64,000 nucleotides of DNA from Rhizobiaceae bacterium (GTDB lineage Bacteria > Pseudomonadota > Alphaproteobacteria > Rhizobiales > Rhizobiaceae): contig JAHBYU010000011.1 of assembly GCA_019635775.1 (NCBI GenBank), positions 62,001-126,000 on the forward strand, read 5' to 3'. Both the position numbers and the translations under genes were made by a program. Positions 56,674-64,000 of the stretch are shown here, piece after piece; position 1 is the stretch's first letter; each line of letters opens with the position of its first letter. Under the pieces are notes generated by a model. That model did no database searches. It saw only the letters and a list, made by a program, of their open reading frames with translations, and was not told the DNA's origin.

Positions 56674-56709
56674 ATCCGGCGCAGCTCGTAAGCTGCGCCG
56701 GATTTTTAT
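56674..56709. terminator. Bidirectional intrinsic terminator
   Basis: A perfect 13-bp stem (56674-56686 with 56691-56703) around loop CGTA, with A-rich and T-rich flanks. It serves the repeat gene and the convergent phoU gene. Confidence 0.85.
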
Positions 56710-56745
56710 TGTGTCAACCCGGTTGCAATGAAGTCCATGCCTGCG

Positions 56746-57456
56746 TCATTCTTTCGACAAGACAACTCCGTGGCTCTTGTCTTCCTTGGGACGCTCGATC
56801 GGCATCTGCTCGCCCTTGACCACGTAGTAGACAGTTTCGGCGATGTTGGTTGCGTGATCTCCGATGCGCTCGATGTTCTTCGCGCAAAAAAGCAGATGCG
56901 TGCAGGGCGTGATGTTTCGCGGATCCTCCATCATGTAAGTCAGGAGCTCGCGGAACAGCGACGTATACATCGCATCAATCTGATCGTCCCGATCGCGCAT
57001 GAAGGCGAGACGATCGACAGAGCGAGACGCATAGACGTCGAGCACATCCTTGAGCTGCGTGAGTGCCAGCTCGGCCAGCGCCTGCAACCCGCGAAACAGG
57101 CTGAGCGGCTGGCGGCCCTCCGTCACAGCCACAACGCGCTTGGCAATGTTCTTGCCCAGGTCCCCTACCCGTTCCAGGTCCGCCGAAATGCGGATCGCAC
57201 CGACAACTTCGCGCAGGTCGTCGGCCATAGGCTGCCGCCTCGCGATCAAGAGTATCGCCTTGTCGTCAACCTCACGCTGCGTCTCGTCGAGGAAGACGTC
57301 GTCCTCGATGACCTTGCGCGCCAGTCCGGCATCCGCGTTCACCAGTGCCAGGACGGACTGATCCACCATGCGCTCGGCATGTCCTCCCATCGCCGCGAGG
57401 CGATTGCGCAGATATTTAAGTTCCTCGTCATATGAGCGTACTATGTGCGTGTTCAT
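56746..57456 (-). CDS. phoU: Phosphate signalling protein PhoU
   Basis: 236 residues from the ATG at 57456. Two PhoU repeats: DADAGLARKVIEDDVFLDETQREVDDKAI and AFMRDRDDQIDAMYTSLF, with RISADLERVGDLGKNIAKR and KNIERIGDHATNIAE, the metal-cluster helices. It links Pst transport to PhoR. Confidence 0.9.
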   Translation of the reverse strand: MNTHIVRSYDEELKYLRNRLAAMGGHAERMVDQSVLALVNADAGLARKVIEDDVFLDETQREVDDKAILLIARRQPMADDLREVVGAIRISADLERVGDLGKNIAKRVVAVTEGRQPLSLFRGLQALAELALTQLKDVLDVYASRSVDRLAFMRDRDDQIDAMYTSLFRELLTYMMEDPRNITPCTHLLFCAKNIERIGDHATNIAETVYYVVKGEQMPIERPKEDKSHGVVLSKE

Positions 57457-57614
57457 TGCGATCCGGCGACTCACGTAGGGGCAACATGCATGGCTGTTGA
57501 CCTTCCGTCATAGGGTAATCCGGTGACAGAAAAAAGAAACATAACCAGCAAGACCTCGCGCGCGCGGATTTCCGCCGGCGGCACACCTGCACTCGGCAAA
57601 GAGCGGTAACCGGT

Positions 57615-58886
57615 TTACCTGGCCGGCAGATGCACCGTGAAGGACGCTCCCTCGCCGACCTTCGACTTGATCGTCAGCCTTGCGTTGTGCCGCGTCAGTA
57701 TGTGCTTGACAATGGACAGTCCGAGCCCCGTGCCCTTCTGGGCACGACTGTTGTCGACATCGACACGATAGAAGCGTTCGGTGACACGCGGAATGTGCTC
57801 CTCCGCTATGCCGGGCCCGAAGTCGCGAATGGTGACGGCCACCTCGGGCTCCGGCACTTCTGTCCGTTCTATCGACACCACGACGCGGCCGCCCGACTGA
57901 CCATATTTGCAGGCGTTTTCCAGCAGGTTCTCAAAGACCTGAAACAATTCGTCCCGGTCCCCCCTCGCCACGATCGGCTCGTCGCCGAAGGTTCGCTCGA
58001 TCACAACGCCCGACTCGGCAGCAAGCGGTGACAGTGAATCGATGACATTCTGGACGATCAGGCGCACGTCCACCGAAGCGCCGGGCGGGAGGTAGGGCTT
58101 CATCTCCAGTCGCGACAGCGACAACAGATCATCGATGAGGCGGGCCATGCGCTGCGTCTGGTTCTGCATGATCTGGAGGAACTGCTCGCGCGCCGCCGGG
58201 TCGTTCCTGGCCGGCCCACGCAGCGTTTCGACGAAGCCCGAAATCGATGCGAGCGGCGTACGCATCTCGTGGCTGGCATTGGCGATGAAATCCGCGCGCA
58301 TGCGATCGATTCGGCGCGCTTCACTCTGGTCCCTGAAGGCCATGACGAACAGGCCGCTTCCCTGCCCGATTGCGGAGAGAGTGACCCTGTACACGCGCTC
58401 GATCGGCACGCGCTCGGCATAATCGACCGTTTCCGCCTGAGAAGCGCCCGAGCGTATGTGCTCGATGGCCGCCTGCATCTCGGGCGCACGAAACTTCATC
58501 AGGATCGACAGACCAGGCGCCACGGCCCCGAACGCCACGCGGGCTGCGTCGTTCACCAGAACAGCCGTGCCGGCGGCATCGAAGACGACAAGCGGATCCA
58601 CGACGGCCGCCGCGAGGCTCCGGGCGGACAGACCTTCCAGGCTGGCGCCATCCGCCGCAGCGGAACGGACCGCCCGCTCGCGCTGCGCGGGGCTGCGCGG
58701 CGACAGCGCGGCGACGAGGATCAGGAGAAGGCTGGCGGCCACAACGAGTACGGGATCGACGGAACCAAACCAGCCCACGGCGACAAGAAGCGTCATTGCG
58801 ACAGCCAGCAGCCACCGGTTCAGGGCAAGCCGCCCTGCAACGGCGCCGAGCAGGCGGCGCGCATGTTCTTCCCGTGATTCCGACAT
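57615..58886 (-). CDS. phoR: PhoR-type sensor histidine kinase
   Basis: About 423 residues from the ATG at 58886 (a GTG at 58943 is an alternative). Two N-terminal transmembrane segments, a PAS-like domain, then the H box [17 protein letters not shown] box [16 protein letters not shown], and G boxes DFGPGI and GTGLGLSIV. It senses phosphate starvation through the Pst/PhoU complex. It lies 160 bp upstream of phoU; no phoB or pst gene is present between them. Confidence 0.85.
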   Translation of the reverse strand: MSESREEHARRLLGAVAGRLALNRWLLAVAMTLLVAVGWFGSVDPVLVVAASLLLILVAALSPRSPAQRERAVRSAAADGASLEGLSARSLAAAVVDPLVVFDAAGTAVLVNDAARVAFGAVAPGLSILMKFRAPEMQAAIEHIRSGASQAETVDYAERVPIERVYRVTLSAIGQGSGLFVMAFRDQSEARRIDRMRADFIANASHEMRTPLASISGFVETLRGPARNDPAAREQFLQIMQNQTQRMARLIDDLLSLSRLEMKPYLPPGASVDVRLIVQNVIDSLSPLAAESGVVIERTFGDEPIVARGDRDELFQVFENLLENACKYGQSGGRVVVSIERTEVPEPEVAVTIRDFGPGIAEEHIPRVTERFYRVDVDNSRAQKGTGLGLSIVKHILTRHNARLTIKSKVGEGASFTVHLPAR

Positions 58887-58984
58887 CGCCACGACAAGCA
58901 CCAATCGACGGCCATTTTTCACTCTGGACCGTTCTACAGGCACCCAATAGCATGCCTTTCATGACAGGAAAGGGGTCCGCCGCA

Positions 58985-59887
58985 ATGGCAACTGCGAAAA
59001 CCGAAGAACCCGTGAAGGCCACTGGCCCGCTCAAGATCAAGGTGGCAGGCGTGGAGCGCGTGTTCGACATAGACAATCCGCAACTGCCGGACTGGGTCGA
59101 GGACAACGACCTGAGCGCAGGCGGATACCCCTACGACAAGCGGATGAACAAGGACGAATACGCAGAGACGCTGGAACAACTGCAGGCCGAACTGGTGAAA
59201 CTGCAGGCATGGCAGCAGACAACCGGCGAACGCGTGCTTATCCTCTTTGAGGGGCGCGACGCGGCGGGAAAAGGCGGCACGATCGGCCAGATGCGCTATT
59301 ACATGAACCCGCGAACGGCCCGAAACGTGGCGCTGACGAAACCAACCGAAACAGAGCGCGGACAATGGTACTTCCAGCGCTACATCTACCACTTTCCGAC
59401 GGCCGGCGAGTTCGTCACCTTCGACCGCTCCTGGTACAACAGGGGTGTCGTCGAGCCCGTCATGGGGTTCTGCACGCCCGAGCAGCACAAGAAGTTCCTG
59501 AAGGAGGCGCCGCGCTTCGAGAAGATGATCGTCAGCGAGGGCATCCGCTTCTTCAAGGTCTGGCTCAACCTCGGTCAGGAAACGCAGCTGAAACGCTTCC
59601 ATGAAAGGCGGCACAGCCCGCTGACGAACTGGAAGTTTTCGCCGATGGACGTCGCCGGCATCACGCGCTGGGACGACTACACCAAGGCGCGCGACCTGAT
59701 GATCAAGGAAACGCACACCGACTACGCGCCGTGGACCGTGGTACGCTCCAACGACAAGCGGCGCGCGAGGATCGAGACGATCCGCCATGTGCTGCTGGCG
59801 CTCGACTACACGGGGCGCGACCTCGACCTGATAGGCAAGCCCGACCCCAAAATCATCGGCACCGGGCCGAAGCAGCTTCTGGACTGA
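58985..59887 (+). CDS. ppk2: Polyphosphate kinase 2
   Basis: 300 residues from the ATG at 58985 (ATGs at 58952 and 58961 are possible). Walker [14 protein letters not shown], Walker [10 protein letters not shown], and the lid [16 protein letters not shown], all features of PPK2. It moves phosphate between polyphosphate and nucleotides. It is divergent from phoR, so the two may respond to the same phosphate signal. Confidence 0.92.
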   Translation: MATAKTEEPVKATGPLKIKVAGVERVFDIDNPQLPDWVEDNDLSAGGYPYDKRMNKDEYAETLEQLQAELVKLQAWQQTTGERVLILFEGRDAAGKGGTIGQMRYYMNPRTARNVALTKPTETERGQWYFQRYIYHFPTAGEFVTFDRSWYNRGVVEPVMGFCTPEQHKKFLKEAPRFEKMIVSEGIRFFKVWLNLGQETQLKRFHERRHSPLTNWKFSPMDVAGITRWDDYTKARDLMIKETHTDYAPWTVVRSNDKRRARIETIRHVLLALDYTGRDLDLIGKPDPKIIGTGPKQLLD

Positions 59888-59894
59888 GCTAGCA

Positions 59895-61859
59895 TCAGCC
59901 GCCTTTCAACTGGCGGGGGAGCGTCGCCCGCAACGGACGGTGCGGCGTCTTCTCCCACACATGCGGCGTGCGCCATAGCTGCCAGATCGCCCTCCACGCG
60001 GCCCATGACAGCATCATCCAGTACACCGGCGTGAACAGGACGATCTTCCAGAAGGCGAACTTCTCGCGCAGGTTGAGAACCTGCCAGCCAAGCAGCAGGA
60101 AGGACAAGTAGCCGCCGGCTACGCTCAAGAAGTCGATCGTCAGCAGCGCCGACTTCCATGTGGCGGTGGGCCGCTGGAGCGCGAAGTCGATCGCCAGCAC
60201 CAGACCGGTGACAAGCAGGAACGGGTGGGCGAGCGCCGACAGGACCATGCCGGCAAACAGGATCTGGGCAACGAGAAACGGCCAGAAGCCAAGTTCGCGC
60301 AAAAGGACGCGCGGCGATCGCATGTGGACGAGCCAGGTCTTGGTCCACCCCTTGAACCACCGCGTACGCTGGGGCAACCAGTCGGACAGTTTCTCGGGCG
60401 CCGTCTCCCATGTCGGGCAGCGTGTGGTCTCGGTGCGATAGCCGAAGCGGGCAAGACGCATCCCGAGATCGGCATCTTCGGTGACGTTGTAGGGATCCCA
60501 GCCACCCACCTCATCAATCGCGGAACGGCGAAAATGATTGGACGTGCCGCCAAGCGGAACGGGAAAGCGCTTGCCCGACAGCCACGGAAGCATACCCCGG
60601 AAAAGCGCAGCGTATTCGAAGGCGAACATGCGCGCGAGCAGGCCCGCGCTCCTGTTGGCGATCTCCAGCGGCGCCTGCACGCAAGCCACATCAGGCGAAG
60701 AATCGCGCAGGACCTGCCAGGCATGCAGGAGCTGCCTGGGATGGGGATGGTCCTCCGCGTCATAAAGCGCGACGATTTCGCCGCCGGCCAGCGGCAGGGC
60801 ATAGGAAAGCGCCTTGGGCTTGGTGCGCGGGCCTCCCTCCGGAACCTCGATCACCTCGAAATGCCGGGGCAGAGAGAGGGAACGCAGAGCATCCAGGGTT
60901 TCGCGGTCGTCCGCCTCGCAGACCAGCTTGATCTCAAGCTTGCTGCGTGGCCACTCCAGCCGCTCCAGCGCCACAACCAGTTCCGGCACCATATGCGCCT
61001 CCCTGTAGAGCGCGACCAGCAGGGAGTAGACGGGCATGTCGGCCGAAAAGGATGGCGGGGCCTTTTCACGCTTGCCGCCGATGGCCAAAAGGGCGGCGAA
61101 GCGAAGCCCGATACAGGCGAGAAAGAAGAAGGAAAACAGGATATGCAGCGCAAGCCATGAGCTACTCGGCACAAGCCACAAAAGCACGGGAAGGGCGACA
61201 AGCAGCGCGCCGACAATCGTGCCCTGCCAGGCATTCATGACGAAGCGGGCGGAAAGATACGGATAGCGGTCGAAAAGACCCGAAACCGCGCCGGCCAGAA
61301 GGTGGATGCGAAAGCGATCGAGGAGCGCGGCGCGAAGCGTCTTAGACGGAACGAGTTTCAGCCGGCGACCGATCGGCGCATTGTCGTCGATCCAGCGGCG
61401 CAGGCCGGCAATCCCCGATTCCGCGAATGGAACGAGGTAACCGATCGTGCCGTCTTCAGCGGCGAACCTGACAGGCCTCAAATCGGCCGCACCCTTCAGA
61501 TGCAGCATCGCGAGTTCGTCCTGAATGATGAGCCTGGAAGGATCGACCCGCTCCATGGAGTCGAGATCCATTGAGGTCGCTACGGCGCGGCAGACCTGTT
61601 CCTCGCTGACTGTTCCCGAAGCCACAAGCTCGGCGATGAGGCCCGTCCCGTGGCGCTCGGAAAGCCGGGCACAATTCGCAACATCATCAGCCGCCAGCTT
61701 CAGCCGTGTCAGCACCGGCAACCAGGGCCGAAGCTTCGGGTACACAGCCGCGAGATGCGACAAGCCGTCAGCTTCACCCGATAACGGGGATGCTCCTTCA
61801 AACGGTCTTTCATGCGCTACGCCGTAGTCGCTCAGCAGCGGCATGCTGCCCTGAAGCAC
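59895..61859 (-). CDS. Membrane GT2 glycosyltransferase with MshEN-like N-terminus
   Basis: 654 residues. N-terminal about 200 residues resemble a T2SSE_N/MshEN domain (ELVASGTVSEEQVCRAVATSMDL), often a cyclic-di-GMP site. Two transmembrane segments follow, then a GT2 catalytic domain (FSADMPVYSLLVALYREAHMVPELV, LVCEADDRETLDAL, EIVALYDAEDHPHPRQL, VTEDADLGMRLARFGY, QRTRWFKGWTKTW as QxxRW) and C-terminal membrane helices. It resembles cellulose-synthase-like polysaccharide synthases. Product unknown; c-di-GMP control is inferred. Confidence 0.78.
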   Translation of the reverse strand: MLQGSMPLLSDYGVAHERPFEGASPLSGEADGLSHLAAVYPKLRPWLPVLTRLKLAADDVANCARLSERHGTGLIAELVASGTVSEEQVCRAVATSMDLDSMERVDPSRLIIQDELAMLHLKGAADLRPVRFAAEDGTIGYLVPFAESGIAGLRRWIDDNAPIGRRLKLVPSKTLRAALLDRFRIHLLAGAVSGLFDRYPYLSARFVMNAWQGTIVGALLVALPVLLWLVPSSSWLALHILFSFFFLACIGLRFAALLAIGGKREKAPPSFSADMPVYSLLVALYREAHMVPELVVALERLEWPRSKLEIKLVCEADDRETLDALRSLSLPRHFEVIEVPEGGPRTKPKALSYALPLAGGEIVALYDAEDHPHPRQLLHAWQVLRDSSPDVACVQAPLEIANRSAGLLARMFAFEYAALFRGMLPWLSGKRFPVPLGGTSNHFRRSAIDEVGGWDPYNVTEDADLGMRLARFGYRTETTRCPTWETAPEKLSDWLPQRTRWFKGWTKTWLVHMRSPRVLLRELGFWPFLVAQILFAGMVLSALAHPFLLVTGLVLAIDFALQRPTATWKSALLTIDFLSVAGGYLSFLLLGWQVLNLREKFAFWKIVLFTPVYWMMLSWAAWRAIWQLWRTPHVWEKTPHRPLRATLPRQLKGG

Positions 61860-62151
61860 AAATTCACGCCGCCCGCCCCCAGATCAGCTTTCTGCGTGGT
61901 CGAATTTCCATCCACCCTGCAACGGAATACAACCTACAGTAAACAAAGATCAAGGCAAACGTTGCTGAAAGAGCTTCGACCTCAAGAAGGCCAAACATGC
62001 GCACCGGTCGGCCTGCCGCAACGTGGCTCTAGCCGCAGGATGACACGAACCGAGAAGAAAAAGGCGTGACGGATGGCGTTGCGCGTGAAGGCCGGACTAT
62101 GCGGGATTGACAGGCCCTGTACGCAAGTGACGGGCCCGAGCCGGCCGCAGG
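61860..62151. other. Intergenic stretch, nothing recognised
   Basis: About 290 bp between the GT2 start and the crotonase 3' end. I found no gene, terminator or promoter that I could support. Confidence 0.5.
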
Positions 62152-62937
62152 CTATGCGACCAGCCGGGCGATCCTTGCAAGACGACGCAGTGTCGTCTCA
62201 TCCTGAAGGGCCCTATGGAACAGCGAGATCTCCTCGTCGATCCTTTCGCAAAGCTGGCTGCCATCTCTCCGCAGAAGGCCACGTGTCTGGCGAAGCGCCT
62301 CGACCGGCTTGCGTGCGAGCTGGCGGGCTCGCTCGAACGTACGCCCTTCGGCACTGCCCTCAGCAAGCTCGGCAACCAGGCCGAGTTGCCTTGCCTCGGA
62401 AGCGGTGAACGTATCGCCGAGACAGAAAAAGCGGAACGCGGCGGGATGGCCCATGCGCTGGGGCGCAAGGATGCTGGTGGCAGCGTCCGGCACAAGACCG
62501 AGGTCGACGAATGGGACGCGGAACGTGCTGCGATCGGATGCTATGACCATGTCGCAATGGAAAAGGATGGTGCAGCCAACCCCCACCGCGTCGCCATCCA
62601 CGCATGCAATGATAGGCTTGGGGAAAGTCGCCAGCCTGCGAAACATGCCTGTGACCGCATCGATCAAGCCGGCATGCTTGGTGGCGTCGAGAAATTCGGA
62701 GAGGTCGCCGCCGAGACAGAAACAACCGGCAAGGCCACGCAAGACGACCACGCGCACCTGATCGTCGTCGGCTGCCTCGCCCAGCGTGGCTGCCAGCCGA
62801 TCGTAGGCCTTGCGGTCGAGCAACGGCCGGCCGTCATCGGCTGCAACCGTTATCGTCATTATGTGGTTGCGAAATTCGCTGTGCGCCCGGAAGCCGCCCA
62901 ACGCAGTTCCGTCGGAAATGCCCTGCCCAATCGTCAT
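62152..62937 (-). CDS. Enoyl-CoA hydratase/isomerase-family protein coupled to luxI
   Basis: 261 residues from the ATG overlapping the luxI stop (ATGA). Crotonase fold: VRVVVLRGLAGCFCLGGDLSEF (oxyanion hole), KPIIACVDGDAVGVGCTILFHCDMVIAS and VPFVDLGLVPDAATSILAPQRMG. The usual catalytic Glu in the PE motif is replaced (PFVD), so the reaction may differ from simple hydration. The tight coupling suggests it prepares or modifies the acyl chain of the quorum signal. Confidence 0.75.
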   Translation of the reverse strand: MTIGQGISDGTALGGFRAHSEFRNHIMTITVAADDGRPLLDRKAYDRLAATLGEAADDDQVRVVVLRGLAGCFCLGGDLSEFLDATKHAGLIDAVTGMFRRLATFPKPIIACVDGDAVGVGCTILFHCDMVIASDRSTFRVPFVDLGLVPDAATSILAPQRMGHPAAFRFFCLGDTFTASEARQLGLVAELAEGSAEGRTFERARQLARKPVEALRQTRGLLRRDGSQLCERIDEEISLFHRALQDETTLRRLARIARLVA

Positions 62938-63572
62938 GATGCCTGCCGCTGGCCCAGAAGTTCGGGATAGCCTCGCGAGAGAACAGGCGCATGATGGGCA
63001 CGCCTTTCGCGCACCACCTCCAGCGTCTTTTCGTTGAAGGTCAGCAACGTGGCCACGACCTGCTGGCGGCCATAGGTGCGCTGATAGCCAAGCGGACGCG
63101 CCAGGAAGTGGAGTTGCAACGCACGCAGAACCCACATCGGCTCGAATTCGATGATGACCTGGTTGACCCCGCGCGGCAGGCCCCATTCTACGAAACCCGC
63201 TATCAGTTCCGTGCCCACGGTCGATACACCACGACGACCATCCCTGTAGTTGGCGGCGACGGCATAGCGCGTCAGTTCCCATACATTCGGACCTGAAGGC
63301 GGATCGCCTACGAACAGGTCGGTCAGGACCTCGGTCAGCAGATGCGGGCGCGTGGTCGGCAGCATCCGCTGGTAGCCCGCCAGTTCGCCATTGCGAATGA
63401 CGATATGATGCACTGCCTCGTCGTGATCGAACTGATCTATCTCCAGACCATCATCGCGATAAAGATCCGACCAGCCCATCTCCTGCACGAAGATGCTGTG
63501 GCGCAGCCGGTGAACTGCCTCCCAGAGATCCGGCCTGTCCATCAGTTCTTCTGTAGTAAGCGCGTAAAGCAC
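62934..63572 (-). CDS. luxI: Acyl-homoserine lactone synthase
   Basis: 212 residues, LuxI family: LRHSIFVQEMGWSD (R24, F28, W34), DQFDHDEAVHHIVI (D46, D49), AGYQRMLPTT (R69), and VWELTRYAV (E99, R102) all present. It makes the quorum-sensing signal from SAM and an acyl donor. Start at 63572. A lux-box-like palindrome lies 55-78 bp upstream. Confidence 0.92.
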   Translation of the reverse strand: MLYALTTEELMDRPDLWEAVHRLRHSIFVQEMGWSDLYRDDGLEIDQFDHDEAVHHIVIRNGELAGYQRMLPTTRPHLLTEVLTDLFVGDPPSGPNVWELTRYAVAANYRDGRRGVSTVGTELIAGFVEWGLPRGVNQVIIEFEPMWVLRALQLHFLARPLGYQRTYGRQQVVATLLTFNEKTLEVVRERRAHHAPVLSRGYPELLGQRQAS

Positions 63573-63626
63573 GAAAGTCTCCTTGATGTCTCAAGGCAGA
63601 CTAGGAAATCCTTCCCTTAAAGAGGC

Positions 63627-63650
63627 TTACATGAACATTTAGGAATGTAA
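63627..63650. promoter_or_regulatory. lux-box-like palindrome
   Basis: TTACAT...ATGTAA inverted repeat spanning 24 bp with an inner ACATT/AATGT pair, in the gap between luxI and luxR. A natural place for LuxR binding and positive feedback. Confidence 0.5.
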
Positions 63651-63688
63651 CGATCTCTACTATTTCTTTCAAATCCGGGAGTTCCGGG

Positions 63689-64000
63689 TCAGATATATCC
63701 GCGCCTGATCGCCTCCGCGACCGCCTGAACACGGTTCACCGCGCCAAGCTTCGTCTTGGCGTTCAGGAGGTGCTTCTCGGAGGTGTGTTCCGATATGCCC
63801 AGTATCTGGGAAATCTCCCATTCCGATTTGCCGGCCGCTGCCCATTTCAGGCACTCGCGCTCACGCGGCGTCAACTCGACATGATCGATCGTCTTGACTG
63901 CGCCGGTATGCAACTGCATGGCTCGACCGATCGCAAAGGTCGAGACCAGCGATATCATGCCGAACTCGAGGCCGGACATCTCGACCTGCTCGCCGCCAAG
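63689..64000 (-). CDS. luxR: LuxR-family quorum regulator, 5' part outside window
   Basis: The C-terminal about 103 residues are visible; the frame stays open to the right edge. The HTH is intact: LTPRERECLKWAAAGKSEWEISQILGISEHTSEKHLLNAKTKLG, the LuxR/GerE signature. Just before it lies the end of an autoinducer-binding domain. It is upstream of and in the same direction as luxI, the usual receptor partner. Confidence 0.9.
   Translation of the reverse strand, partial: LGGEQVEMSGLEFGMISLVSTFAIGRAMQLHTGAVKTIDHVELTPRERECLKWAAAGKSEWEISQILGISEHTSEKHLLNAKTKLGAVNRVQAVAEAIRRGYI

Noticed and set aside
58269-61160. Plus-strand ORFs opposite phoR (58269-58877) and the GT2 gene (60225-61160)
   Set aside because: Mirror frames of well-supported minus-strand genes.

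Overview
The window looks like a Rhizobiales (Phyllobacteriaceae/Mesorhizobium-like) alphaproteobacterial chromosome carrying one apparently complete temperate prophage. The evidence for the host is a SAM-II riboswitch in front of metZ, a GcrA cell-cycle regulator, an argD-argF-hslO run, a LuxI/crotonase pair and high-GC coding bias. No database search was possible; family names come from reading the translations.

Layout. 1-688: 5' part of gmd (GDP-mannose 4,6-dehydratase), minus strand, cut by the window edge. 875-948: intact tRNA-Gly(CCC). 902-949 and 44596-44643: a perfect 48-bp direct repeat (3' part of that tRNA), the attL and attR of a 43.7-kb prophage. 44645-64000: host genes, namely an amino-acid-binding protein, tandem Dcd-type deaminase, SAM-II/metZ, a YjbR-like protein, apaG, a GFA protein, a methyltransferase, hslO, argF, argD, gcrA, a His/Lys-rich repeat gene with a frame break, phoU, phoR, ppk2, a GT2 glycosyltransferase, a crotonase, luxI and a partial luxR.

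Prophage. A divergent Cro-like/repressor switch sits near 34.3-35.0 kb. Rightward from about 35.4 kb to the integrase at 44.5 kb runs an early operon of small genes: an Acb2/Tad1-like candidate anti-CBASS protein, a SpoU-type RNA methyltransferase, an annealing protein, an SSB-like protein, NinB and an HNH protein. Leftward from 34.5 kb run two ParB-like genes, many small genes, RusA, a DNA methyltransferase, a replication-organiser-like protein, a stand-alone DnaA domain-IV-like protein, a GcrA homologue, an HNH endonuclease and a NusG-like protein. Then come a P22-like packaging/head set (TerS, TerL, portal, scaffold, major capsid), gp4/gp10-like head-tail proteins, three ejection-type proteins, two tail fibres (one collagen-like), a glycosyltransferase and methyltransferase, and a lysis cassette (GH19 endolysin, holin candidate, nested spanin pair, trypsin-like protease). 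There is no tape-measure or sheath gene, so the virion is predicted to be short-tailed (podovirus).

How it works together. A 17-bp operator (GTTGCA-N5-TGCAAC) lies beside the cro start and twice at the rightward early promoter, giving a lambda-like two-promoter switch. The leftward transcript is mostly one train of ATGA/TGATG-overlapping genes. A few plus-strand islands (1074-1541, 6641-7318, 10473-10895, 25575-25951) interrupt it and look like morons or separately expressed cargo. The most unusual points are the phage copy of GcrA beside a DNA methyltransferase and a DnaA-like protein, the Acb2/Tad1-like first early gene, the collagen-like fibre beside a glycosyltransferase, and, in the host, the luxI-crotonase pair.
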